64,000 bases of DNA from Spirodela intermedia (taxonomy: Eukaryota > Streptophyta > Magnoliopsida > Alismatales > Araceae), in contig LR746272.1 in the NCBI GenBank assembly GCA_902729315.2, forward strand, positions 8,426,327 through 8,490,326, read 5' to 3'. Positions 37,601 to 51,172 of the stretch are shown in pieces. The position numbers and the translations under genes were made by a program. Each line of letters begins with the position of its first letter. Positions within the stretch are counted from its first letter, which is position 1. The notes under the pieces are model-generated. The model saw nothing but the letters and a program-made list of their open reading frames with translations. It searched no databases and had not been told where the DNA came from.

Positions 37601-40560
37601 CTTTTAGGTGGAAGTAGAGTGATTTTCAACAGAAAGAAAATAATTTCTAGTTGAATCTGTGTACCATTTTCAGCTGGCTGATTTCACTGCAAACTCGTCT
37701 CTACTGTGTGCATGGTTGAGGCTGGCTGAATGAGTGTCAGTGAGCATTTCTGTATTGTATTTAGTGAAGGCTTAGAGTAGAATTCGTCTGCATGGCGAAT
37801 GTATATACATTGGGAATATAGACCTAGCTCTTGTCATTGTACATGTATTTTCTTGTGACCACTCTGTATACCATTATTCTGTTGTTTCAGGATTTCGAAT
37901 TCAGTGAAGTAAATGAAGTTCTCAAGTATTATCCGCAAGGTTATCATGGTGTGGATAAGGCGGGGCGGCCCGTCTACATTGAAATATTGGGAAAAGTGGA
38001 ACCCACGAAGCTCATGCAAGTGACAACCATGGACCGTTACATAAAGTATCATGTTAGGGAATTTGAGAGGAGCTTCTTGATCAAGTTTCCAGCTTGTTCA
38101 ATTGCTGCAAAGAGGCACATTGATTCAAGTACAACGATTCTTGATGTTCATGGCGTGGTACACTGCCCTCCCTCTCTCTCTCTCTCTCCCCCTCTCCCTC
38201 TCCCTGCTATGCATCACTTCATTTTTAGATGCTGCAATTCTGGATTACACAGTTGCCAATGCCATATGCCATTTGCCCAGGGATTGAAAAATTCGAGCAA
38301 GACTGCCAGAGAACTTCTCATGCGTCTGCAGAAGATTGATGCAGACAACTATCCGGAAGTACGGATTGACTCTTGTTGTATAACTAATGAACCACTGAAA
38401 ATTAGATGAATATGGTCTAACCATAATTTATTTGTCTTAGACTTTATCTAGGATGTTTATCATCAATGCGGGACCCGGTTTTCGGCTACTATGGAACACT
38501 GTGAAGTCTTTTCTTGACCCCAAAACTACCTCAAAGATTCACGTAAGAGAGTTCATTCTGGTTCTTATATTTTTCAGTCTTTTGTGATTTATTTTTAGTT
38601 GGTACATACTTTCTTGTCTTCTCTTCCTTTAGGTTCTCGGAAACAAGTACCAAAGTAAATTGCTTGAGATAATCGATCATTGGTAATTATATGCTCATTT
38701 TACTTGTTGAATTCATACGCCTACTAATATCTGCTTTCAGTATGATTTCTGGCGATGCTCATTCTTCTACTTTCTCAACTTTCGGTAGGGAATTGCCAGA
38801 TTTCCTTGGTGGTACTTGTACTTGTGCGGACCAGGGGGGTTGCCTTAGATCAGATAAAGGTCCATGGAGGGATCCTAATATAGTGAAGGTCTCTCTACTT
38901 GTTGACTAGCATTATGTTTTATAATAATCTATGTATCATTGCGATCTATGCTCTGTTCCTGACACAATGACTGATGTGCATAGATGATTCTCAATGGCGA
39001 AGCACAATGTGCACGGCAAATTGTTACTGTGTCCAACAGCGAGGGCAAAATCATTGCTTATGCTAAGCCACAATACCCAGTGGTGAGGACATTTCTTCAG
39101 GCTAGCAATATGTTCTTCGGGTGGGCTTCACTGCTTCACTTTTAGCTAGTTGCTTATGTTTAACTGATCTGCAATCCCTTTTTTTCTCTGCTAGATTAAG
39201 GGTGGCGACACATCAACTGCTGAATCTGGATCAGAAGCTGAGGATGTGATCTCCCCAAAAGCACATATGACCTTCGTCCCTCATCCCCGATTGACCCCAG
39301 TTCGTGAAGAGGTAACTTTCATTTGCTGAAGGATTCAATATCTTGACTAGCACCGTGTGCTTTCTCTTCTCATAGAAAATTTCCGTCTTCAATGATGTAT
39401 AAGGAATTGGCATACAGAAAAAGGGTAGGGAATGTTCTTTGCTTTTTTGTATAATTGCTTCCGGGCATGGTCCTTTCCTAAAATGGCTTCATTAAAGCAT
39501 GAAAATCGAAGATTATATTGTTTGGAGGTGTATATAATTACCCAATGAACCTCACTTCTAGCTTCAATCTGCCCTCATTTCATTGGCCAAAGTACTGATC
39601 AACTTGCATGTAATTACAATATATTTAAATTTTATTAATGGCCAGATACTTATTTCTTTCTCTCTTTGCTCAAACTACAGGCTAAAATCAATGTGAAAGC
39701 AAGAGTAGGAGGTAGCATTTCGGAGTACGATATTCCCATGGTGGACAAAGCTGTGGATTCAGGATCGAAGAAGGAACCTCTGGGGAAACGTCTGCCTTCC
39801 CTCACAGGTCTCACTCGTTCTCCTCCTTCAAAGCTTGCTGATGATGGCATCCATGGTTTGCACTATCTTCTAACCGTGATTTACAGGGATGTATCGCGCA
39901 TCTGACAACCACAAGCCTCCCCGGGGGATCCGAGGGCAAGTAATCGCTTTCTTCATCGCCCTTGTGGTGACTGTATATGCATGGTTTCAGTCCATTACCA
40001 GCTCTGCAACCAAGAGGCTCCCAAGCGGACTCCCCTCTGAGAGCTCTGATATTGACCGCCGCGATCCCCCGACCTCTGTGGTTGACCCCCCACCTCCTGG
40101 ATTCTCGGAGGCAGATCTCCTCTCCTCTTTTCTGACCCGGCTGAGTGAGCTGGAGGAGAAGGTCGACGCCCTTCGAGCAAAGCCGTCTGAAATGCCTTCA
40201 GACAAGGAGGAGCTACTCAACGCTGCTGTTCGCCGTGTGGATGCTCTGGAAGCTGAGCTCATTTCCACTAAGAAGGTACCAACCAGCTCAGCATTATTTT
40301 GGGCAGTTCTCAAATTTTTTTAAAAAGAGGGACGGATCATTAAATCTGGCATTTGACTCCCCCCCCCTGCTGCCAGGCTCTGTACGAAGCTCTGATGAGA
40401 CAGGAGGACCTCCTGGCCTACATAGATCGCCAAGAATATGCCAAGTTCCAGGTGAGGAGAAGCACCCCACACGCCATCTCCTTCTGCCCCTTCTTTGTTT
40501 TTTGTCTCACTCACTGGTGACCTCTTGACTCCTCTGCAGAAGAAGAAATTCTGCTGGTGA
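34661..40560 (+). CDS. SEC14-like phosphatidylinositol/phosphatidylcholine transfer protein with nodulin tail, copy 1 (619 aa, 14 exons)
   Basis: Exons 34661-34694, 36094-36394, 37286-37385, 37891-38157, 38281-38358, 38441-38542, 38633-38682, 38789-38888, 38984-39082, 39195-39311, 39681-39807, 39887-40275, 40377-40451 and 40540-40560 give 620 codons. The start [16 protein letters not shown] and the basic [19 protein letters not shown] are hallmarks of the plant SFH family. A CRAL-TRIO N domain (about 85-145: [30 protein letters not shown]) leads to the SEC14 lipid-binding domain (about 155-350: [63 protein letters not shown]). The tail has one hydrophobic helix (about 477-492, [16 protein letters not shown]), a coiled coil (about 540-588) and a basic aromatic end KKKFCW. 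SFH proteins exchange PI and PC and promote polarised phosphoinositide signalling in tip growth. Intron 4 carries a CT tract (about 38163-38207). Confidence 0.94.
35864..36010. repeat. Tandem duplication of ~74 bp in SEC14-like intron 1
   Basis: GTGGGTTATCAAATTTGAAA begins at 35864 and again at 35938. The two units then run in parallel to about 36010 with a few substitutions and small gaps, sharing GTTAGATTCCAAGA and CTTCA. The second copy ends about 80 bp before the exon 2 acceptor. Confidence 0.85.
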
Positions 40561-41100
40561 AAGACATCAGTGGGCCCACCCACTTCAGGGTCGGTTTGTA
40601 TATCCTGAGAGTAATCGGGCTCTTGTGTAGGGCCCACTTCGTGATCTGGTTTCCAATAAAAATGGATTAAGATACACGATCTGATTCTCCCCCTCGTTAA
40701 CTGGACCGGGCCGGATTGCTGCGAACTTGCTGACGTCCATTAGCTACTCTGGCCGGAATAATGGGCCAGAACGAAATGGCTGTAGAACTCGAGCACTCCC
40801 CTTGAAAGGATCATGCCCTTGAAAGCCACGGTAGTTTTCATTAGAAAGGGAGGGACGCTTTTTTCTTGAATGGGTAGAGAGAGAATGGCGCCATCGATAA
40901 TCTATTCGTAGAAATACGCATAAATACAATCATGCTGATGCTTATTTAATCAAAGCCTTGGAAACGCCAGGGTTCTGACCACAGAAGCCTCTCTCTCTCT
41001 CTCTCTCTCTCTCTAAATAGGCCATATAAACAATTAAATGAAGAAGTAAGGACAGTGAAGTGATAAAATATTTGAGTGTCAGGGCTCTGACCATCGAAGC

Positions 41101-41133
<33 letters not shown>

Positions 41134-41540
41134 CGGTCAACAGCACAGTGGGTTCTGAAAAATACAAAATTTGAGGAGAAATAGGCCATGTAAACAATTA
41201 AATGAAACGTTAAGGTCATAATGAACTGATAAAATGTTTGGGCGTAGCGGGCTAATCTGGCCCAAGCGTTCTCTCGGTTCGTCCGGTAAGAGTCCAACAT
41301 GATGACGGAGCACTAACGGAACGGTGGGCGTTAGACGGATGTGTAACGGTAACGGTAGTGACCGTTCGTAGAGGCGGTGGCCATTTCTGATTCGGGTCGG
41401 TGGATCGGATCATATGTTGCCGGGCCTGTTGGAAGTTTCAGTCGCCGGTGATTTTGGTGGGTTCTCGTCGACAAAGAGAGAGAGCAGTGGGACGAGGCTA
41501 GATCGATTGAGCCTTGTGGGGGATCTTTGTTCTGGGCGAG
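40561..41540. other. SEC14-like copy 1 3' UTR and VPS45 promoter
   Basis: This includes a likely 3' UTR with AATAAA at 40657-40662, GGCCC/GGGCC-rich DNA, copy A of a dispersed repeat with two CT tracts (about 40987-41014 and 41100-41129), and the GC-rich VPS45 leader (about 41270-41540). No other gene is visible. Confidence 0.5.
40800..41260 (+). repeat. Dispersed repeat, copy A
   Basis: This matches 52080-52535 in the same orientation. Shared blocks include CTTGAATGGGTAGAGAGAGA, CATAAATACAATCATGCTGA, TTATTTAATCAAA-CCTTGGAA, GGGTTCTG-AAAATACAAAATTTGAG and GAACTGATAAAATG. Copy A has an internal duplication: the block CTCTGACCA-GAAGCC + CT tract + AATAGGCCAT-TAAACAATTAAATGAA occurs twice (from about 40970 and from about 41080). 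No open frame or terminal inverted repeats are seen. Confidence 0.8.
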
Positions 41541-44500
41541 ATGGTGGTGGTCTCTGTGGCTCGGGACTACGTGGGGAGGATGCTGCAGGATATTTCGGGC
41601 ATGAAGGTGCTCGTGCTTGACTCGCAGACGGTACGGCCGTGGATTTTTGTTTATGCCCGTTATTTCCGAGAGATTTTGCTCCCTCATCAATCTGCATAGT
41701 TTTATATCCAAGTAGATAGCTGTTGATCCTAGATTCTGCACGATGCTCTTTGGGATCTTCTGAACGATCCATTCATATATGTCGACCAGTTTTTTCTTAA
41801 AAGGTGCGGAATCACTTGAATTTCTCTAGAATTTCCTAATTCGGGGAAATTTTCCTGTAAAATGGACGAAATTCATTTATCCATCGACGAGTTCAGGGAC
41901 TCCCTGGCAATGGCATGCTGTTCGGGGAGTCTTTGACGTCTGGTCCCTGAATGAAATTTTTCTAATGATCAAAAACTGCTATCTCTAATCATAAAAGACC
42001 TGCTATCATAAGATGATGGAATAAGCTGCGAAGTTTCAGTCCTGTAATGAGGGTATTCTGTATGTGCACGAATTTTGGCAAAGAGGTTTGGACATATGTG
42101 GTAATGAAAGCTACTTTGTTCTCTAGACATGGTGCCGTCTTCTTTGTCCCAGTGACAGTATTTAAGACATACTACACGTACTCTTTTGGATTCAACGGTG
42201 ATCCGTCAGATCTCATTTTCAGTGCACCTATGGAAATATTACGTCGTATCCTTCTATGAGTCCCTTGAAACTTTGATGCAAATTGGCCTCTCCAACTTCT
42301 CAGTCTGACTGTGGTCCCTCAATGACGTATTTACCAAATGCGACTCCCCTTTTCACAAGCCTGCAAGATTGTTTTTTTTGGGCTCTCTGATTTTAAAAAA
42401 TGTCGTGGTTTATTTGGTTGAACCCAACAAAAAGGGTGCCTTTGGAAAAAAAAATCCATTTCGTTCATGGAGGCGTTGACACATTACTTACCTGTGTGGC
42501 TGATTAACAATGGGGATTGGGGATTTTATGGAGCATACCGACAGCTCACATCATGGTAAATGTATGTTTTTTCCGATAGTAACCGTGATAAATTTTAAAG
42601 GGTTTCTGTTGATTGTTGGGTAAATTAGCTGAGGCTGTTATTCCTTTTTTTTGTTTGTTTGCATACAGCAGGGAGTTCCTTTTATTGAACCCATACTGTT
42701 TTTTACGTACAACATGGGAATTTAGCGACCAGAGAGCATTAGAGAATCCATAAAAAAATGATGTTTTTTAGAGTCTAAATAACACTCCCAAGACCGTCAT
42801 TCAATTCATGAACAGTTCATAAAAAATCCCACTTAAAAAAAATCCCACTTAAAAAAGGCCCAATAGTATCCCTGAGTCAAAATTGCTGGATCATTATTAT
42901 TTTTTTTTACCAATTTCTGATTGAGCAAGAAGTAAAATTTATCTCTCATCAAATGCGGATTTACATCAGAAAGTTTCTTTTGACGCTGACCCTCTTCTCT
43001 TAGATTAAGATTACAAATATTGGGTTCTGGATTAGGATCGAATGATCTTATTCTGTTTGTCCAGATCGATCAAGATGTCAGACATGTATCCTTGTTCTGA
43101 TACAAATGCTCTCCCTGCTAACATAGTCCAACGTTATTCTAACTCAACTGATTCTGTTTAAGAAATCACTATTCTAATACTGTCTTTATTTTTAATTTTT
43201 CTCCTGTCAGGAAGTCTGTGTTCTTTTCGTTTTCTCATATTTATAATGACTTTTGAAGTGTCATAGATCCTGATGGTGAATAATTATGTTTTTATTTGGT
43301 ACTTGCAGGTTAGCATAGTGAGTGTCGTATACTCCCAGTCTGAACTGCTTCAGAAAGAGGTTTTTTTGGTAGAACTATTGGACTCCCTGTCAAAAGAACC
43401 CATGGCTCATCTAAAAGCAATTTACTTTGTTCGCCCTACTTCAGAAAATATTCAACACCTGCGACGGCAATTAGCCAACCCACGATTTGGAGAGTATCAT
43501 CTCTGTGCGTACCGGGGATTATGCTTATGTTATTTATGTTTGCAGTCGTTTTAATGTTGCTACGGATTTACGAGTTTAGTTCAAAAAAAATAAATCATTC
43601 CTTCATCTCTTTGCAGTCTTCTCCAATATCTTGAAGACTACTCAAATCCAAGTTCTGGCTGATTCAGATGAACAGGAAGTTGTTCAGCAAGTTCAGGTGA
43701 TTTACTTCGACTACTTCTCTTAGAAACATTAAGTCCATGTTCGTCAACCTTTAGAAATTGAGGAATTTTATTGAATGTGATCAGACATCTGATTAATTTT
43801 GTGCTACGCGAAATAGTTAACGTCTACAACCCACATGATGCCATCGAATTCTTTGTTGGGTGTATTGCCTTGCAATTAAAATTTCTTTGTACCTTTGGAA
43901 TCATCTGGATATCTAAGGTTATGCATGGACAGTTCTTAAATAACCAGATGATTCCAGGCGATTTTAAAATCAGTTAGTTTCATAGCATTTCTCCCGATAA
44001 TGTTATCTGATAAATTTATGTTCAAGGCTCACGCAAAAATTTGACCACAAAAATTATTTATTAATTCATAACGAGGAAAAAGGCTTCATCATTATCTTTT
44101 TTTAAAAACTGAGAACAACGAGAAACCAGGTTCTTCCGCCACTGGACACTCAGGCATTAGATGGAATAGAAGTTATTGTGTTTTAGAGAGCAAGGTTTTG
44201 GGTGGATCTTAAATTACCCTCTTCCATTGCTGTGACTTGTATGCTTGTTGTCGTGCTTGGCTGTCATGAACCAGTGATGGGTAAATGCTCAGGTTCTAGA
44301 GTCTTTTTGGAAAGAAAAGCGGGAAAGAGTCACTATTGGATATGGAGATGGAATCTCTGTGGGTTTTGATGTGATGGCTTTTTTGGGAAACAGTGTTGAC
44401 ATACTCCTATTAGAATGACACGGTAAGTAATCTCTTTAATGTTGATGAGTGCTTCAAAATGTTTTACTACATGCCACCTTGTGTCCCGATCTTTTAAGTT

Positions 44501-47500
44501 GAGGGAGGCTCGAGAACACCTATCTTGTAAGTTGTTCCAAATGACCAAATGTAAAATGGTTGTTTTGATTCATGGTTAGGTGTCCATATTTGCAACGTTC
44601 TGTGAGCTTGCTTTCATAGACTAATTGGAAGAGGGTGTGGCAATTTTTCCCCTGGTGACCTGCTCATGGCGCTATTCTTGTCTGTCTCTTTTTGAACTTA
44701 GTGGATGCCGCCCCCCCATATTAGCTCTTGCTTTAATATCTCTTGGTATATCAGTAATTCTGTTGGTGAGATCTGTCACTTGAGGATTCATGTATCATGG
44801 CAAAATGCAACGTGAATCTTCTTTTATTCTTTGGGACATGTTGTATTTGTTGTTATTATCTCGATGGCTCAAAGACCAATTATGCTTCTGGGAGCGCATA
44901 TTCATGGTGGTACGCGGCATCATATGATATGTTGGGAAAATTTATATAGAACCTCTCATGAAGCTTTGTGTTCTCATATATCTGAAATCTATAATTCAGA
45001 TGTATACTTACTAAAGACGGAGATTAGAGAAGCTTGTAGATAGAGAGGATTATTTCGTAGCATATCCTCAATAATAAAAAGTTCCTGAGAAAGTTCTCGA
45101 GTACTTCATGTCTGTTGTGCTGAAGTATTGTGTTATCTTGAGGATCAGATCTATTCATCTAAAACATGTTATGGGGGAGTCGACTTGACATTGACACTGT
45201 AAGTCATTTGGCTTATTGATCGTGCTAGAGAGGATAAAACATGCCCATCTGCATCCTGAGGAACGACCTTTTTATTCCAAAGAGGAGAAAATGAGTTGTT
45301 ATCTTAATGCGGTGAACCAGTGGGCTGGAGCCCTTGTTTCCCAGTATTCTGAACTTTCATCCAACAACCCACTATACAAGGGAAAGGGTAGGTGTACAGT
45401 TTCTTGATGTGTTCTGTAGAGTTTCTTTATGACGTTTTGCATATTGTTTGGGCATTATGTTTTGTTTGTTTCTGACCTACAGATAATGATTCTTGTTTTC
45501 AGGAATTCTATGCAGATTTTTGTGCTATTGATCCTTACCACTTCACTTTAAATGTGAAGTTGAATCACATATACATGCTTCCTACGGTTGTAGAACCTCA
45601 CAGTTCACAAATTTTTTGCGATCGAGCAGTTGATGGCATTTCTGCACTTTTCTTGGCACTGAAGCGCCGGCCTGTCATACGTTATCAGCGTACTTCTGAT
45701 ATTGCAAAAAGAATTGCTCAAGAAATCGCGGTGAGCATAACAAAAGACATGTGAACATGTCAAGGCTAAATATTTATATCCGCCTTGTTCTTTAGGATTT
45801 ATTATTGTAATGTTTTGCGCCCTACCCTTATAGGATATTAATCTTGGATGGTATCCTTCTATGGCGTCAAATATTACTTTCTTTGAATTTCCCAGAAACT
45901 AAAATTAGAATTAGGTGCAGATTCGTTTTGGAACTAGTTTCCTTTGAACGATTGTATAGTATGGATGCTTAGAAGGAGATTCTTGTGTTTTACTTAGCAG
46001 ATAATATTCTTATATGGTGATGCCAGTAATTATTCATTCGACAACCTTTTGATTTAAGTTTCCTTTCTGGTGATTATTTCAGAAACTTATGTATGAGCAC
46101 GAAAGTGGGCTATTTGACTTCAGACGAACAGAAATTTCTCCACTTTTGTTGATTGTTGATAGAAGAGATGATCCTGTTACGCCATTGCTCAATCAATGGA
46201 CCTACCAGGTATCATTAGACGTATTTTTAGCATAACACTTTTGATGTCCAAGATACTTATGTTTTACTCAGAATTTGATGTTCAGTGCCATTTTTTAGGC
46301 TATGGTCCATGAACTCCTGGATATTCAGGACAATAAAGTGGACTTAAGATCTGTTGGAAAAGTTCCCAAGGATCAACAGGTTTTCTTCTGTTTTTTATTA
46401 CAAATTGCGTCATCTCAATTGTGATACGTATCATTTTTCTCTTTTTACAATAAAGAACGTATTACATAGCTTTTGTTGTTTTATATTACAGGAAGTCGTG
46501 CTTTCATCAGAGCAAGATGCCTTTTTCAAGGCTAATATGTATGAGAATTTTGGAGATCTTGGAATGAACATTAAGAGAATGGTGGATGAATTCCAGCAGG
46601 TTTCGAAGAGTAACCAGAATATTCAGACAATAGGTATATTTTTAGTCTTTTTTTCCTTAAACTAGATGGTCTATGTGATATATGAGAATGCCCTCTTTCG
46701 TTTGCTCCTAAAAGGTCACGGAGACCCCACTATCTGGTGACTCTCGACCAGTGTTGGCCCTTCTTTTTGTCTAGCTAATGTGTCCTCCCATCGCATATGG
46801 TCCCCTTGGAGATTATTGCATTTCGCTCTTCTATAAATTTTCGTCTTCTTTTGATTTTCATTTGCTATGCCACCTCAAAGGCAGTTTCTCTTTCTCTGCC
46901 AATGCGCTTAAAGACAAGGATTCTGGTGTTTTATATTTCGTCTATCAGAAAATAAATGCATGATGTCATACCATTTCACCAATATGTCGGATGGACTTCT
47001 ATGGTTGACCAGTACTGAACAGTTTTCTAATTCATAGAGGACATGGCTAAGTTTGTTGACAACTACCCGGAGTACAGAAAGATGCACGGAAATGTCTCAA
47101 AGCACGTGACGTTGGTTACAGAAATGAGTAGAATTGTAGAAGAGCGAAAACTTATGTTAGTTTCCCAAGTAGAGCAAGAGCTGGCTTGTAATGGCGGTCA
47201 GGTTGCAGCCTTTGAGGTATTGCAATTTCCTCAGACCCTTCTTCTGAAATGCCAAGCTTACATTATCCCTCTTTAAATTTGCAAAGTTTGTAGTTTTATT
47301 TTCATGGGTATAAATGTTATACTGTAATCGACGTGCGATTTGGAAAATTGAATAACTTGGCCTAACATTAAAAAGGAATAATCAGCATGACAAAATATAG
47401 TAATTGTGACAAATGTGGTGTGATAGGATGTGCCTGAGTTGGGGTATACAATGATGTTGCATCTTATTTTTTCAATTTTTTGCTCGTTCTCATGCTTCTT

Positions 47501-50306
47501 GTAGTGAAGAAAAGATGGGTCCCGTTCTGGGCCAGGTTGCGCACCAGGGGTGCCCAGCTAAAGACAGCCTCTTTATTCACTGTGTTGGAGTGGTGGTGCC
47601 TAAGTTTATTTATAGGTCTTCTTTATCCAAGCATAGTTAATAGTAGGCTGCTTCAACCCGTCGACAACCCTGTTATATAAAAATTAATGTCACTAAGTCA
47701 GTCCTAAATAATGCTCAGTTGATAGATACACGAAAATATTTTCCTGAGTCTACAAGATTGAGCACGTTAAATGTGAAACACGTGAGCGACAATGATAGCA
47801 TCAAACAGGTTGGATACATTCCCAGAAATGTGATACTAGAGAATACTTGCGCATAGACATGTGTACGTATTTATACATATGAATGCACGTTTGCATGCAT
47901 GTATGGATCTTGCAGTTTGTATCCATCAAATTACTGGATAAATATAGACATCCTGTCTACAGGACTTCTTTTTAATAGTTGATCTATAACTTGATTTTGT
48001 TGTGATGGTCTTTTTTCTACTTGGGAATTTTTGTTTACAGCCTAGTTCTACAGCCGTTTCAGCAAATACGTTGAATAAAAATCTTTCTTGTTGTTTATCT
48101 TCCTGCAGGCTGTCACCAATCTTCTGAATGATGAAAGTGTTTCTGATGTCGACTGTCTCAGGCTAGTGATGTTATATGCTTTGCGATATGAGAAAGAGAG
48201 CCCAGTTCAACTGATGCAGCTCTTTAACAAGCTTGCTTCACGATCTGCGAAGTATAAATCTGGTGTAAAGTAACTAAACTGACTTCATATTCTGAATCTT
48301 TTTCTGGGTTTGGATTAGGTTTTCTACTTTGATACCTGCCTTACGCCATGAAACACGCTTTCTCCATATCTTGCAGCAGTACAATTCAGTTAGGATTTCT
48401 ACAGCCGTAGATCATTTCTGAGAGGAAATGTAACAACGCTGTTTAGCAGTGAAATCAGATGGACCTTAAAATCTCGCAGTTTTAGACAACGAAACAGTCA
48501 ATGATATCCACCTGGATCACGAATAGCTGTATGCATACATTTTTTTATCCCATTATTTTCTAATTCGAGAAACAAGAAGTCAAACAAAGGATCAGTTATG
48601 CTGCCAACATGGGAAGCTTCTCTGTGCTTTGGTGCCTCTATAATAATCAAACGTAAAATAGTGGAAAAAGTATCATGCCTCTTTTCGAAATCATGTGGAT
48701 TATGGTCCAGTTATTTGATCTTTAGATTCAGATTAGATCTCTAGTTTCTTTGACATGGTTGCCAAGGATTATAACCAGATGCTTTTGGTGTGCATTACCA
48801 TTCTTCAGTAATCTACTGTTGTTGCGATTGTGCCCAAAAGTAGTGAAAAGGGTTGTTCTAGCTTTGATGGAATCTCATAGCTTTTGACGGTTTCTGTGCG
48901 GCAGATCGTTCAATTTCTACTGAAGCAAGCTGGAGTTGACAAGCGAACCGGTGACTTGTATGGAAACCGTGACCTTCTCAGTCTTGCCCGTAACATGGCT
49001 CGTGGCCTCAAGGTGTGTGCGGAATCCAGCTTCTTCTTTAAAGATTCCGATTTGGCTAATCATTACACCTTTTTTTCCATTTAGGGGGTTGAGAATGTGT
49101 ACACCCAGCATCAGCCTCTTCTCGTTCAAACGATGGAAAACATAACCAAGGGACGACTACGAGATGTAGACTACCCATTTGTTGGGAACCACTTTCAGCA
49201 GGGCAGGTTTGACTGCTGATCGTCTTTTAATTTCTCTTTTTTTTTTTTCTTTTTTTCTTTTTTTTTTGATAGGGATGATCGCTTTTGACCCCACGCATCC
49301 GCACAACTGGTTTTTTGTCGCTTCAACGGATTGAATCTAAGCAAGAGACGTCTTATGCAGGCCTTCGGATGTAGTGATTTTTATAGTTGGTGGGACAACA
49401 TTCGAGGAAGCTCGTGCTGTGGCCATGAATAATGCTGCCAATACGGGAACGCGTTTTATCCTCGGTGGTCCGGCGATCTTAAACTCTAATCGGTAAAGCA
49501 TTCCTTTCTGTGTTTCTTTTTATTTGAATGCCGGTTTCATCTTTGCCTTTTTTTCTCTTGCCGTGGGCTTGTTATCTCTGCTAGTATGCGAATCCATTCA
49601 TGCCCAATCTGCTTCAACCCCCCCCGTTCATGGGAGGGTTCCGTTTCCTTGTCTTTTTACCGTTTATAGGAGCGCTAAGAATAAACTACGCTTGGTATTT
49701 TCCTTAATTTTTTTACTGTTTATAGAAGTTGAAGGACTTGTTCTGAATGATGGGGGGATGGGGTAATACTGACCAAATTCACCGACACTGTAGTCTTCAG
49801 GCAGATTATTTCCCATCTACCTTATTTTTTAACTATTCAGTCACTAAATAATTGATATCGTGGTGGTGTATTGTCTTAGTATGGGCAGGAGCCTCATTTT
49901 GCTCTTTATAATTTGATTTTGATTCTTCTGAAGAGGAGGGTAGAGTTGAACTAGGGTTCTTATTTCTCTATAAGCAACCAGTGTGGCTTGCGAAATCACA
50001 GGAACCCTACACCTACGTCCTAGCCCAGGTAGACATTTCCCCTTCTTAGCCTCTTTCTTGGGGCCCAACGTGGGGGTTGACTTTTGGCCTCTTTTGTTCA
50101 TATGCCCAACTTAAACCACGGCCATACCATTTTTGATGTGCGAGCGGATAATTATTAGTGAAATAAACCGATATTGCTTGGAGTGTTTCCTCAATCCATC
50201 TGATTAGCTACATGGCATCTGACTTGCTCTTTCTTGGTAAAACTGCAGGTTCTTAAAGGACCTGGAGGAAGCGCAGAGGATTGCCCGATCAAGTAGCGGG
50301 ATTTGA
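41541..50306 (+). CDS. VPS45: Vacuolar protein sorting 45, Sec1/Munc18 family (565 aa, 13 exons)
   Basis: Exons 41541-41630, 43309-43504, 43617-43696, 45503-45730, 46083-46208, 46299-46379, 46492-46633, 47038-47216, 48109-48264, 48905-49012, 49085-49206, 49361-49492 and 50249-50306 join into 566 codons. It is colinear with Arabidopsis VPS45 (about 569 aa). It has MLQDISGMKVLVLDSQT, VYSQSELLQKEVFLVELLD, the FVRPTSENI and LANPRFGEYHLFFSN blocks, SPLLLIVDRRDDPVTPLLNQ, SKHVTLVTEMS, LVMLYALRYEKE, GRLRDVDYPFVGNHFQQGR and a final RFLKDLEEAQRIARSSSGI. SM proteins clasp syntaxins and template SNARE assembly; plant VPS45 binds SYP41/SYP61 complexes at the trans-Golgi network and is needed for vacuolar sorting. 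It has no signal peptide or membrane helix. Introns 1 (1.7 kb) and 3 (1.8 kb) are the largest. Confidence 0.96.
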
Positions 50307-51145
50307 GAGACAATCGCTTCCGTCAGTCCTGCGGCTCTCAGGAGACCGGACGGGTGGAAATCTCTGGAGGGTCGTCGTTATTCGGAGGAGGAGGATGATC
50401 GGCGCCTGAGTTGGAGGCGGGCTATGAACTGGGAGAGGTGAATAACTCCCTGGCCTGTAGAGATAACCTACGCCCGCAGATCATTTGATCCTTCGTTAGG
50501 TTGGCTTCTACAATGCCTCATGTGCCATTGTTTGAGAGGAGGGCGATGTTCATCCAATTCTCCTTGTCTTCTGATCAAGTGGGCCGAAACACGATTTCTT
50601 GAGTGCTTATACGATGACATCGAAATACCCAACTCGAGTTTTGGTTCTCAGATTGAATTTTTCTTTAAATGGGTATGGTTTTCTATCTTTGGAAATGGAT
50701 AAAAATCATATCTTGGGAGGGTAAGGTCTGGTGCATGCCGTCGGAATGAGTCGCTTGAGATGGGGGGTCATGAGATCTGCGTCCCCAAGCGGACATGGCG
50801 ACTCAACGATCCTTCATCACCCATCGATATTACGAGCATCATCAGCTGGTAAGCTGGTGTTGGGATGTGTTCCTCCTCACTGTGAGTGAATTGCGGGTGG
50901 AAGATGCTCAGCTTCGAGCAACTGTGAGGATGAATGAAACTGTGAATTTTCCAAAGTTTCCGGCCTCGCCCAAGATTTCCAAAGTTTTGGGCTGGTGTGA
51001 ATAAAGCACAAAACTTTGGTTGTGAAAATAAAAAGGGTATCAGAATTCCCGAAGATTTCCTCATTTTATGTCCAGGTAGGCGGCTCACTGATGAAGCGTG
51101 AGGTGATTCTATGGCGACCATGTTCCTGGGGCAGGAGAGAGCAGG
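50307..51145. other. VPS45 3' UTR and intergenic DNA
   Basis: The first 200-400 bases are the likely VPS45 3' UTR. Both strands of 50770-51145 are open for long runs, but neither frame resembles a known family. Confidence 0.45.
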
Positions 51146-51172
51146 ATGCAGAAAGAGCTCGTTTGGCCCGTC

